NCBI GenBank assembly: GCA_025980665.1
Contig: JAICXC010000049.1
Coordinates: 1-35,791, forward strand
Reading direction: 5' to 3'
Length of the DNA stretch: 35,791 bases
Source of the DNA: Bryobacteraceae bacterium
Lineage (GTDB): Bacteria > Acidobacteriota > Terriglobia > Bryobacterales > Bryobacteraceae
Made by a program: the position numbers and the translations under genes. Shown piece after piece: positions 8,130 through 16,588 of this stretch. Under the pieces are notes generated by a model. That model did no database searches, was not told the DNA's origin, and was given only the letters and a program-made list of their open reading frames with translations. Within the stretch, counting starts at the first letter, position 1. Every line of letters starts with the position of its first letter.

Positions 8130-9283
8130 TTGGCGGCGGCTACGACTTTCTCGGCTGCATCCCGCATTCCGTCGGCGACGATTACCTTTAACCCCGATTC
8201 ATTCAGGATCTTGCGCCCTTGTTCGGCGTTGGTGCCTTCCATGCGGACCACAATTGGAATAGGCTGTGTCATCGCGCTGGCTGCCTCGACCACCCCTTGC
8301 GCCACAATGTCGCCGCGGAGAATCCCGCAGAAGACATTAATGAGGACGGCTTTCACGGATTTGTCGGAGAGCAGGATGCGAAACGCGTTACGAATCTGTT
8401 CGACGTTGGCGCCGCCGCCGGCATCCAAAAAATTTGCAGGATTGCCGCCGGCGAACTTCACGATATCCATGGTGGCCATCGCCAGCCCCGCGCCATTTAC
8501 CAGGCAAGCGACGTTGCCATCCAGCTTGATGTAAGTGAGGCCGAAGCGCGAAGCCTCCACTTCCAGGGGATCTTCTTCGTTCAGATCGCGCAGCTCCTGT
8601 AAATCCTTGTGGCGGAATAACGCGTTGTCATCCAGATTCATTTTGGCGTCGAGCGCGTAGACCTTTCCATCCTTCGTCAGAATGAATGGATTGATTTCGG
8701 CCAGCGACGCGTCCAGGGCCTCGTTCGCCCGAGCCAGCGCCATCATCGCTTGCGCCGCGAGATTCGCCGACGCGCCGGTAATGCCGATACCAAAGGCTAG
8801 TTTGCGGGCTTGGAACGGCGTCAAGCCGAGCCCGGGTTCGATGGGCTCTTTCAGAATCCGCTCGGGCGTCTTGGCGGCCACCTCTTCGATCTCGACGCCG
8901 CCGTCGGCCGAAGCCATGAAGACATTCTTGCCGCGCGCGCGGTCGAGCACGATGCCTAGGTACAGTTCGCGCTCAATCGGCAAGGTCTCTTCGATCAGTA
9001 CACGATGGACCACTCGCCCTTCGGGCCCGGTCTGGTGGGTCACCAGCGTCATGCCCATGATCTTTTGCGCGATCTCGGCCGCTTCTTCGGCGTTCTTGGC
9101 GACTTTAACGCCGCCGCCTTTACCGCGGCCGCCCGCGTGAATCTGGGCCTTTACGACCACGCTTCCGCCAATGCGTGACGCCGCCGCGCCGGCTTCCTTC
9201 ACTGAGAGGGCGACTTCGCCTCTCGGGACAGGGACTCCGTATCGTGCCAAGAGGGCCTTGGCCTGGTATTCATGGATTTTCAT
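8126..9283 (-). CDS. sucC: Succinyl-CoA synthetase subunit beta
   Basis: A 385-residue beta subunit with an N-terminal ATP-grasp domain and a C-terminal CoA-ligase domain. The start is the ATG at 9283 giving [16 protein letters not shown], the nearly universal SucC N-terminus; the open frame reaches further upstream but only through the regulatory gap. [42 protein letters not shown] and [11 protein letters not shown] are family blocks. It heads the sucC-sucD-ndk operon. The 40-base divergent gap to trpD contains a near-perfect palindrome. Confidence 0.97.
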   Translation of the reverse strand: MKIHEYQAKALLARYGVPVPRGEVALSVKEAGAAASRIGGSVVVKAQIHAGGRGKGGGVKVAKNAEEAAEIAQKIMGMTLVTHQTGPEGRVVHRVLIEETLPIERELYLGIVLDRARGKNVFMASADGGVEIEEVAAKTPERILKEPIEPGLGLTPFQARKLAFGIGITGASANLAAQAMMALARANEALDASLAEINPFILTKDGKVYALDAKMNLDDNALFRHKDLQELRDLNEEDPLEVEASRFGLTYIKLDGNVACLVNGAGLAMATMDIVKFAGGNPANFLDAGGGANVEQIRNAFRILLSDKSVKAVLINVFCGILRGDIVAQGVVEAASAMTQPIPIVVRMEGTNAEQGRKILNESGLKVIVADGMRDAAEKVVAAAK

Positions 9284-9290
9284 TGCGATG

Positions 9291-9315
9291 CTACAGTGAA
9301 GAATTCTCACTATAG
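9291..9315. promoter_or_regulatory. Palindromic operator-like site with divergent -10 boxes between sucC and trpD
   Basis: CTACAGTGA (9291-9299) and TCACTATAG (9307-9315) are inverted repeats with one mismatch around a 7-base centre AGAATTC. The right arm supplies TATAGC (9311-9316) as a possible trpD -10 box, which would start transcription at about the trpD ATG, and on the other strand TATAGT (complement of 9309-9314) as a possible sucC -10 with a leader of about 19 bases. The site could let one dimeric regulator control both directions. Symmetry is seen; the regulator is unknown. Confidence 0.45.
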
Positions 9316-9323
9316 CGCACGTC

Positions 9324-10340
9324 ATGTCCCTCCTGCCTTATCTGCATCGCGTTGCCGCGGGCTCCGATCTTACTTCGGAGGAAGCTCATCAAGCGATGGG
9401 CGTTCTGCTCGAAGGCCAGGCGGGCGAAGCGGAGATCGCTGGATTCCTGATCGCCTTAAAGATGAAAGGTGAGACTGCGGTTGAAATCGCCGGATTTGCG
9501 CGTGCGATGCGCGACCGGATGATCGTAGTGGACGCGGGTCCTGAAGTCATCGATACTTGCGGGACCGGCGGCGACGGCGCGGGGACATTCAATATTTCGA
9601 CCGCTGTGGCCATCGTAATGGCAGGCGCGGGTGCGCACGTCGCCAAGCACGGCAATCGGTCGATATCGAGCAACAGCGGGAGTGCCGACGTACTGGAAGC
9701 CTTGGGCGTGCGCATCACGGACGTGTCGCCTGAGGAAGCGGGGCGATCGATTCGCGAGATCGGAATTGGGTTCTTGTTTGCACCGGCGCTGCATCCTGCG
9801 ATGAAACACGCGCAGCCCGTACGGAAGGCGCTAAAAACCCGGACGGTGTTCAATCTCCTGGGACCACTGGTGAATCCGGCCCGGGCGGCTGCACAATTGA
9901 TCGGTGCACCCTCGCTAGAATCCGCCAAATTGATGGCGGAGGCCCTGGCCGAATTGGGGACCCGCAGAGCCTTCGTCGTGCATGGACAAGACGGGCTGGA
10001 CGAGATCACAACGACAACTGCGACCGACGTCTACGAAGTAACAGCAGCAGGGGTTCGGAAACACCTCTGGAAGCCAGCGGATTTTGGGATCCGGACCGCA
10101 GAACTTACTTCACTTAAAGGTGGAGATTCCGGCTGTAACTCGCAGATTATTATTGCCATTCTGCGGGGTGGCGACAGCGCGTGCCGGGATATCGTGCTGG
10201 TGAATGCCGCCGCCGGATTACTGGCTGCGGGTTTGGCGGCTGATTTGGGCGGTGGTGTGGAGTTAGCAAAAAAGGCGATCGCTTCCGGCGCCGCAATGGC
10301 GAAGTTGGAGCAGCTCAAAAAGAAATTTCCGAATTCTTGA
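9324..10340 (+). CDS. trpD: Anthranilate phosphoribosyltransferase
   Basis: A 338-residue enzyme of tryptophan synthesis joining anthranilate to PRPP. The PRPP-binding glycine-rich loop is DTCGTGGDGAGTFNIST (GTGGDG at 80-85), followed by KHGNRSISSNSGSADVLEALG, which binds the Mg-PRPP and anthranilate tunnel. Length is normal. There is no Shine-Dalgarno sequence before the ATG and a possible -10 box lies 8 bases upstream, so the message may be leaderless. No other trp gene is nearby, so trpD is separated from the rest of the pathway here. Confidence 0.96.
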   Translation: MSLLPYLHRVAAGSDLTSEEAHQAMGVLLEGQAGEAEIAGFLIALKMKGETAVEIAGFARAMRDRMIVVDAGPEVIDTCGTGGDGAGTFNISTAVAIVMAGAGAHVAKHGNRSISSNSGSADVLEALGVRITDVSPEEAGRSIREIGIGFLFAPALHPAMKHAQPVRKALKTRTVFNLLGPLVNPARAAAQLIGAPSLESAKLMAEALAELGTRRAFVVHGQDGLDEITTTTATDVYEVTAAGVRKHLWKPADFGIRTAELTSLKGGDSGCNSQIIIAILRGGDSACRDIVLVNAAAGLLAAGLAADLGGGVELAKKAIASGAAMAKLEQLKKKFPNS

Positions 10341-10386
10341 GCCGTTTTTCTGGCGAATTACGCGATCTATAACGTCGGAGGAACGG

Positions 10387-10521
10387 ATGACTCAACGCAA
10401 GTCGTCCGCTGGACAAGGGACCGGGTGGTTCAGCCGCCCGGCCGGTGTCCAGTTTGGCAGAATATACTCATGCCCCGCGTGCGGCTGTTTCATTGGCGAG
10501 CCGATGAAGCCAAACCTCTAA
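10387..10521 (+). CDS. Possible 44-residue small ORF with strong ribosome-binding site
   Basis: GGAGGA (10377-10382) lies an ideal distance before an ATG at 10387, opening a 44-codon frame that ends with TAA at 10519-10521 inside the next gene. It contains a CPACGC cysteine pair and no known domain. The downstream gene itself has no good ribosome-binding site at 10470, so this small ORF could be a leader that delivers ribosomes to it by coupling. Codon content is not convincing, and it may be chance. Confidence 0.25.
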   Translation: MTQRKSSAGQGTGWFSRPAGVQFGRIYSCPACGCFIGEPMKPNL

Positions 10522-11230
10522 TCGTTGCTTTGCGCGCGGGCGGATACATGGTCGAATATCCGGGCGACCAGGCTGACGGCGCATGGCGCTCCTTGCGCGA
10601 ACAACCGCCGCTGGCTGCGATCATCGATCTGACGCGGCTCCCGTCGCAGGGCCGCCACATCGCCGCGGAAATGCGCGCGACCAAGTCTCTGCGCCACATT
10701 CCCATCGTATTTGTCGACGGCGATCCAGAGAAGGTCGATCGTATCCGCAAGGACCTTCCAGACGCCATTTATACGTCACGCGCACGCGTGGTGACAGCGC
10801 TGAAACGGGCGAAGCCGCTGGTTGATCCGGTGGCTCCTCCGCGCATGATGAACCGGGCCGATCGTACGACGGCTGAGAAGCTAGACATCCGGCCCGGCGC
10901 AAGAGTGGCATTGATCGATCCGCCAGCGAATTACGCGCACGTGTTGGGCAAGCTCCCCAAAGACGTATCGCTAACAGAAGACCCGGAAGAGACTTTGCCG
11001 TTGACACTCTGGTTCGTGCGCGATCCGGATAGTATCTCGGGGGGCTGGCCGGCATCCGCAAACGCGCCTTGACCAGCCGAATATGGATCGTTTATCAAAA
11101 GGGTCGACAGGCGTCGGGACTCACGCAAGAGGTTATTCGGGAGGCGGCGCTTTCGGTGGGCCTGGTGGACTACAAAGTGTGCTCAGTGAACGAAGTCTGG
11201 ACTGCTCTTTTGTTCACGCGGAAGAAATAG
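10470..11230 (+). CDS. Receiver-like/DUF3052 protein, read through a -1 frameshift at a G6 run
   Basis: The zero frame (10470-11072) encodes a receiver-like N-terminal domain (MPRVRLFHWRADEAKPLI; about residues 1-110) that lacks convincing phosphoacceptor residues, then the start of a DUF3052 domain (AEKLDIRPGARVALIDPP). The zero frame stops at 11070-11072, but the -1 frame from 11045 continues the domain to TAG at 11228 (LAGIRKRALTSRIWIVYQKG, then VGLVDYKVCSVNEVWTALLF), giving about 253 residues in total. The junction is G GGG GGC at 11039-11045, a perfect X XXY YYZ heptamer in the correct phase. It may be a programmed frameshift, a real mutation, or a missed G in sequencing. Start at ATG 10470 is by domain boundary; its ribosome-binding site is weak. 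Function unknown. Confidence 0.65.
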
Positions 11231-11267
11231 GACTCTATGGCAGTCCCTTGAATTACTTGCTCGAAAT

Positions 11268-13748
11268 TCATTCCCGCGCCATCACACCCTTCCACTTGCG
11301 CATCACCAACTCAGCGAGGCTCAGCAGCACGGCGAGCCCCAACAATCCCGGCCAAAGTTGCAGCGACGATGCGATGGATCGCCCTCCGCCGGAAAAGACC
11401 GCGGCTGGATCCGGCTGGAAGCGACCGCCGGTGAATTCAGCCACTTGTTTGAGCAAGGCTTCGTTCGATCCGTAGTCGGCCAGCTCGGCTTCCGGACGAT
11501 ACAATCCAACTTCTGGGAAGGCGCGCGATTCCTGAGCTGGCCGCACACGGAATAGTCCTTGCCGCTGGCCGATCGGCAGGCGTCCACTAAACGTGCCCGC
11601 TGCAATTTTCTTCACCGGAACCGGCTGCTGGAACCCCTCGGGACCAAAAGCGTAGACATCGGGAATCATATCTGGCTCCGGAACCCCGCGGCCCAGGCGA
11701 TACTCCACTACCAGATCCCCATTGGCGCTGTCATAGTCGAGCGACGCCTCGCCCCCCACCGCGCGGGGGAGTAAATCGCGGCATAGATTCGTCCAGAACT
11801 TGTCGTAACCTTTCCAGGTCACCCAGTCGGCCGCCCAGCGAGCCTTTGCATCCGAGGTAAACACGGCGGATCGTCCAAGCCCGTACTGCCAGCGCGCCAG
11901 CAGCGGATCGTGCCGGTCGAGCTGCAAGATGGTTTCCGCCGTGGGTTTCGAGATAAACCGCACATAACCCTTGAGCGCCGGCGCGGTCTCCATGCCGACA
12001 TCGTTCAGAATTTCCGCGTGCTTGAGAATTTCCGGGGCAAGAGGACGCTCTACGGCGGTCGATCCGGTATGCTCCAGCACGTCGCGCAGAAGCAGCTGTT
12101 CCAAGCCTTGAGGCTCGGTCAGAAAATAGGATTTGCCGCCGGCACCCAGAGCGACACGCTCCAGATAACTGCGATTCACGTCCTGTCCTAACCCAACTGT
12201 GGAAATGGTGACGTTTTGCGCCTCGGCTTCTTTGGCAAGCGATAGGCTGTCGCCTTCTTCCGAAATACCGTCGGTCAAAAGAACGATGTGTTTGTATGTG
12301 GCCATCACCGGACGGATGCGCCGATAGGCTTCCGTGAGTGCCGGCGCGATCTGCGTGCCGCCATCCGGCGTAATCCCGGAAATCAAGCGCTTGATCGTAG
12401 CTTTGTCTTCGGCACGCCGGATGGGCACGGCCCATTCAAAGGAATTATCGAAAATCAGGACGCCCACCTGATCGATCGGGCGGAGATTTTCGACCACTCC
12501 GATAGCGGCTACCCTCGCCAGCTCCATCTTGCGGCCTTCCATTGACGAAGACTTATCGATGATCAGCACGACCGCCGTGCCTTCGGGCGATCGCGGAGGA
12601 GCCAGCTTCGCCGGTAATGTGCGGTCCAGTGGATCTTCTACCTTCTTGTCTTCCTTGTATAGATTCCGCTCACCGCCGATGACCAGCAGTCCACCGCCCT
12701 GTTGAACATACTGTTCGATGGCCTGCTTGCCCACGGCTGGAATGGCCTCCAGATCCCAGTTGTTGAAGATCACCAACTGGTAATCGTTCAGGTGGACGTC
12801 GCCCGGATCCTTGACGCGATTCACACTAAACTGGGCGGCGGCGAGCGTTGCCGGCAAATGCCAATCCTGCTCCGCGGGGTCCTGCGATACGTATAAAACT
12901 TTGGGCTGGCGCAGAGTCACAGCCTGATCGAAGTGCACGTCGCCCAAGGAACCGGCGCGAATCGCCACGGCGATATCGAGCGCGCCCGGCGTATTCATGC
13001 TGGCATGCAGGCGCAGTGGGTTTTCGCCGCGGTTCAAAGAAACCGTGCTCTGGCCCAGCGGCTTGCCTTCAGCGGATAGCTCGACTTGTGCGGGACCGGC
13101 GGAGGGAGACGAGACCACAACGTCGATCGGAAACTGTTCGCCGGTGAACGCGATCGAAGGCAGACTGACCGACTCCAGTCGCAGAGCTGGCTCTGCACGA
13201 CCCGCGAGGGCGAAGGTGTCGATCGGGATGCCCAACTGCTGCGCCTGCCACGCGGCGCGCGCGATGCTGCCCTTGTTTTCCTTACCGTCCGAGATGAGCG
13301 CGACCCTCGGAACCATACCCGCCGGAAGCGCAGCGATCGCCTCGCGAACGGCGGCTTCGAGATCCGTGGCGCGGCCTGCTTCGCCCGCTGTCGACGTGAG
13401 CTTGAGATTGCTCTGCTGCTCGCCGGAAGTCAGATCGCGCGTGGATCGCGCAAAGGGGACGACGCGCATCCAGTGACGGCCCTGAGCTCCCGACATCGTT
13501 TTGGCAAGCTGTGAAGCACGCGCGAGATCGGCTGGGGTTGAGCTGGCCGAAGTATCCACCAGGACAGCCAGCGCGACCTTGGTTTCCTGGAGAATCATGC
13601 GTGGCTCGGCCAAGGCCAGCAGGATCGCCGTGAAGCACGCGGCCTTGAGGACCAGGCCCAGTTTCCGCGCGGTGCGATGCCATTCGAACAACATCCAGGC
13701 AAGCGGGAGCCACGCGACGGCCAGGACCCAAGCACGATCGAATGTCAT
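11268..13748 (-). CDS. Large membrane protein with two VWA domains and a glutamine-amidotransferase-like segment
   Basis: An 826-residue inner-membrane protein. Two N-terminal TM helices (about 8-20 and 33-50) precede a first VWA-like domain (MIDAS DTSAS at 65-69; LISDGKEN near 153), a beta-rich region, a class-I glutamine-amidotransferase-like segment (GGGLLVIGGERN near 352-363), then a second VWA (DKSSS at 398-402, DGGTQIAPAL, LLTDGISEEGD) and a C-terminal TM helix (about 795-815). Both MIDAS motifs are intact. I take the ATG at 13748, which overlaps the upstream TGA as ATGA; a start 5 codons earlier is possible. It ends the moxR operon, where such proteins are thought to work with the MoxR chaperone-like ATPase on periplasmic or envelope assembly. 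No single established name. Confidence 0.85.
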   Translation of the reverse strand: MTFDRAWVLAVAWLPLAWMLFEWHRTARKLGLVLKAACFTAILLALAEPRMILQETKVALAVLVDTSASSTPADLARASQLAKTMSGAQGRHWMRVVPFARSTRDLTSGEQQSNLKLTSTAGEAGRATDLEAAVREAIAALPAGMVPRVALISDGKENKGSIARAAWQAQQLGIPIDTFALAGRAEPALRLESVSLPSIAFTGEQFPIDVVVSSPSAGPAQVELSAEGKPLGQSTVSLNRGENPLRLHASMNTPGALDIAVAIRAGSLGDVHFDQAVTLRQPKVLYVSQDPAEQDWHLPATLAAAQFSVNRVKDPGDVHLNDYQLVIFNNWDLEAIPAVGKQAIEQYVQQGGGLLVIGGERNLYKEDKKVEDPLDRTLPAKLAPPRSPEGTAVVLIIDKSSSMEGRKMELARVAAIGVVENLRPIDQVGVLIFDNSFEWAVPIRRAEDKATIKRLISGITPDGGTQIAPALTEAYRRIRPVMATYKHIVLLTDGISEEGDSLSLAKEAEAQNVTISTVGLGQDVNRSYLERVALGAGGKSYFLTEPQGLEQLLLRDVLEHTGSTAVERPLAPEILKHAEILNDVGMETAPALKGYVRFISKPTAETILQLDRHDPLLARWQYGLGRSAVFTSDAKARWAADWVTWKGYDKFWTNLCRDLLPRAVGGEASLDYDSANGDLVVEYRLGRGVPEPDMIPDVYAFGPEGFQQPVPVKKIAAGTFSGRLPIGQRQGLFRVRPAQESRAFPEVGLYRPEAELADYGSNEALLKQVAEFTGGRFQPDPAAVFSGGGRSIASSLQLWPGLLGLAVLLSLAELVMRKWKGVMARE

Positions 13749-15670
13749 GACGCTTTTCTCCACTGCGCCATCTTTTTAAAGTGTGGCGACATCGCCCTCG
13801 ATGCTCGCAAGCGGAACGCCCGACTGCGGCCATAGAGCAGCCAGTCGGCCAGCAGCCCGATTCCTCCCAGCAGGGCCAGCCAGGGCCACAGATCGCGGGG
13901 CGCAGCGTCCGCCACGATAGCGCGCGGCACACCCTTGTGGACGCTGGCAGGCACGCGCCAGGCTGTCTCACCGACATCTGGCAGCGTGAGCGAATACACA
14001 GCTTCGCGATCGCCCATCTGGACGCGTACGGTTCCGGGCGCTCCGGAAAAGAATCGCAGGTTACTTCCGGAGCTGTTTGTCTCGAGCGTGAAGGGCAGGG
14101 AACGGTTCTCCGCACCTAACACGCGGATGTCTTCCGGTTTCGCGTCTTTTTCGACCGCTACGTTGACGGTGCCCACGGTGCCCGCCTGAAACTCCCACTG
14201 GCGAAACGCTCCCGGAGTCATCCAGCGCAGGATATTGGCGATCAGCAGCGGCGTCGCGAGCTGGTATTTCATTGCGCCGCGGCCCGGGTGGAATCCGATG
14301 ACCACTTGCTTGGGGTTCGGGCCTCGCGCGACAATGACCGGTCCGTCGCTGGTTTCGGCCACCGTGATGTCTCCGGCTGCCGGCGAAAACACCTCGGCCG
14401 ATTCCAGCGTGACGTCTCTGGTGCGGAGTCCCGCTCCGAGCGTCGTCTCGGGATGCCACTGGTCTAACCTGACGCCGGTTCGAGTGGCCTTCACCGGAAC
14501 AGGCGATCCGGACGCGGTCGGCTGGATCCAGATGGATGCGCCTCGCGGCGCCGAAGGTGGCGTGAAGCGATCCAATACTACTACGTCCGCCTTCACCGCG
14601 GGATCGAACTTATCGGGCGATTCAAATAGAGCGTCCACTTGTGGATTCGCGTCAAACAGAGGGCGGAGCAACTGCGGTTCGTTCGAAAAAACCACGACGT
14701 GGGAAGACACTTGCGGCGGCAACTCTACAACGGCCCGATCATCCTGCGGGAAGGCGTCGCGGACGTTCAAGCGTGCTTCGAGGAATCCTGCGGATTTAGC
14801 GGCGTAGGTAAAGGTCGCCTGCTCCTCGCTGCCGGGACGCAGTGTCAGTTTCTTCGACCCTGCGGGCGACTTGGAGAATTGCAAACCAAGATCGATACTC
14901 TGCGGACGCACACCATAATTCCGAACCACGACGAAAATGTCCCAGCTATCGGGGGCCGACGGCGATCGCCGCAGGCCTATCTTACGCAGCCCAACATTCT
15001 CCTGAGTCGAACTGGTAGTGATCACGCGCAGGTTCGCGGGGAGCGTAGACAGCCCCGCGTCTTCTTCGGACACACGGCCTGCGCCGATGAAGACGATTTC
15101 TCCGGCTCGCTGGGATTGTAGTTTTTGGGCGCGATCGGCAAACTGCAGCGCCTGTGTCAGGTTCAAAGCCGAAGCCCCCGGCTGCGATTGTTGGATCGCA
15201 CTCTCGATCACCACTCGGCTGGATTCAAAAGCGGTGGCTGGGGTCGCCAGCGCATCGGCCCGCACCAGCATCACGCGGTCGCGGCGAGGAATGCCGCGCA
15301 GGTAGGCCCGAGCGTTGGCTTTCGCTTGATCCATCAAGATTCCTTGACCCACACGCGAACCCATCCAAGCGGAGGTATCGAGCACGATCACATGATCGCG
15401 TCCGGCGGCATCGAAGATCCCCAATTGCGGGCCGGCGATGGCGGTCAGAAGCAGCGCCAGACTGATCAGTTGCAGTAGCAGGCTCCAGGGCTGCTGGATG
15501 CGGCGGCGGTGCTTCAGTTCAGTGCGAACGTCAGCGGCTGACCAGAAGCGCAACGTCGCTACCATCTGGTGCCGCTTGGAGCGATCGAGCAGATATAAGG
15601 CCACCACCCCGGCCGAGATCGCGCCGACCAATCCAAGCAGCTCGCCGAGGCCGAGGTTGAGGAAGTTCAT
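13745..15670 (-). CDS. BatA-like membrane protein with degenerate VWA domain
   Basis: A 641-residue protein with the N-terminal BatA/aerotolerance-regulator domain: TM helix (about 9-28), basic stretch (SKRHQMVATLRFW), KHRRRIQQPWSLLLQL and a second TM helix (about 63-83). A VWA-like domain follows (HVIVLDTSAWMGSR from 93); its MIDAS reads DTSAW, i.e. the last Ser of DxSxS is Trp102, so metal binding may be lost. The central part is beta-rich and periplasmic, and a last TM helix (LWPWLALLGGIGLLADWLLY) lies near 600-620, with a short cytoplasmic tail. The ATG abuts the DUF58 stop (TAA at 15671-15673), and the 3' end overlaps the VWA gene by 4 nt: strong coupling in a moxR operon. Confidence 0.85.
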   Translation of the reverse strand: MNFLNLGLGELLGLVGAISAGVVALYLLDRSKRHQMVATLRFWSAADVRTELKHRRRIQQPWSLLLQLISLALLLTAIAGPQLGIFDAAGRDHVIVLDTSAWMGSRVGQGILMDQAKANARAYLRGIPRRDRVMLVRADALATPATAFESSRVVIESAIQQSQPGASALNLTQALQFADRAQKLQSQRAGEIVFIGAGRVSEEDAGLSTLPANLRVITTSSTQENVGLRKIGLRRSPSAPDSWDIFVVVRNYGVRPQSIDLGLQFSKSPAGSKKLTLRPGSEEQATFTYAAKSAGFLEARLNVRDAFPQDDRAVVELPPQVSSHVVVFSNEPQLLRPLFDANPQVDALFESPDKFDPAVKADVVVLDRFTPPSAPRGASIWIQPTASGSPVPVKATRTGVRLDQWHPETTLGAGLRTRDVTLESAEVFSPAAGDITVAETSDGPVIVARGPNPKQVVIGFHPGRGAMKYQLATPLLIANILRWMTPGAFRQWEFQAGTVGTVNVAVEKDAKPEDIRVLGAENRSLPFTLETNSSGSNLRFFSGAPGTVRVQMGDREAVYSLTLPDVGETAWRVPASVHKGVPRAIVADAAPRDLWPWLALLGGIGLLADWLLYGRSRAFRLRASRAMSPHFKKMAQWRKAS

Positions 15671-16588
15671 TTAGGCTACCGCGCCGCTTTTCACTAATGG
15701 ACCAAAGATGGCCTGCTCGATGGGAACCGAAGTCGGCACGCCCAGGTAGCGCCCGTTGTTTCGTTCGGCCACTTTCCGGATCAGATCGGCGTTAGCATCG
15801 AAGGCAGCAGTGTACTGCGCGCGGGCGTCACTGTCAAAAGCCAGCTCCACTTTCTGTCCGGTTTCGGCGTCTTCGATTTCCAGCTCACCCTCCCAGGGTG
15901 GTTCGCGGTCTTCGTCAGCCCAGATTTGCAGCAGAATCAGCTCATGCCCGAAATCCGCCAGATACTGGAGCGGTTTTTCACAATCCCGGTCGTCCAGAAA
16001 ATCCGAAATGACCAGCGTCAAGCCGCGCTGCGGATACTTCGCGCAGAACTGGCGCGAGCACTCCAGAAAATTCGTTTGCCCCGTGGGCTGCAAACCGGAG
16101 AGAAACTTCATGGCCGGCGTGAACCGATGCCGTCCGCCGCTGGCCGTAAATGCGTCGTGCAGCTTGTTGCTAAAAGGTTGCAGGGCGATCGAATCGAGCC
16201 GGACCAAGCCCACGTAGCATAACGCGGCCGCCAGTCTTTGCGCGTAATAGAACTTGCCCAACAACTTATCAGTTTGGCCGGTCTCCATGGACTTGCTGAT
16301 ATCGATCAGCAGCCGTACGGGAATCCGCGGCTCCAACTGGAACATTTTGAGAAACAGCTTTTCAAGCCGCAGGAAAGCCCGCCAGTTCACCGCGCGCAGA
16401 TCGTCGCCATGATGGAACTGGCGATGATCCAGAAACTCCTGGCCCGATCCGGCAAAGCGCGAGGTGTTGTGTCCACCGACCAATCCCGGCAGCGAGTTCT
16501 GCCACTGGATGCTCAGCCGTTCCAGGCGTTCGAGAAAGCGGGTTTCAAGCAGAGGTTCAGGCACGTGAGGAAACCGCGGCGGCCACAC
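15671..16588 (-). CDS. DUF58 domain-containing protein
   Basis: A 305-residue cytoplasmic DUF58 protein, the usual partner of MoxR ATPases. The conserved block GDDLRAVNWRAFLRLEKLFLK-like region (about 81-100) is followed by a VWA-like MIDAS DISKS in LLIDISKSME (about 113-122). LVISDFLDD near 192 is the second VWA motif. The start is uncertain: a GTG at 16588 gives the length stated, while a GTG at 16564 gives a protein 8 residues shorter with an 8-base overlap with the moxR stop; both lie within or next to the moxR 3' end, so the genes are coupled. No TM helix is seen, unlike many longer DUF58 proteins. Confidence 0.88.
   Translation of the reverse strand: MWPPRFPHVPEPLLETRFLERLERLSIQWQNSLPGLVGGHNTSRFAGSGQEFLDHRQFHHGDDLRAVNWRAFLRLEKLFLKMFQLEPRIPVRLLIDISKSMETGQTDKLLGKFYYAQRLAAALCYVGLVRLDSIALQPFSNKLHDAFTASGGRHRFTPAMKFLSGLQPTGQTNFLECSRQFCAKYPQRGLTLVISDFLDDRDCEKPLQYLADFGHELILLQIWADEDREPPWEGELEIEDAETGQKVELAFDSDARAQYTAAFDANADLIRKVAERNNGRYLGVPTSVPIEQAIFGPLVKSGAVA

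Noticed and set aside
10341..10376. Terminator after trpD (GCCGTTTTTCTGGC)
   Set aside because: The short T-run is not preceded by a usable stem.
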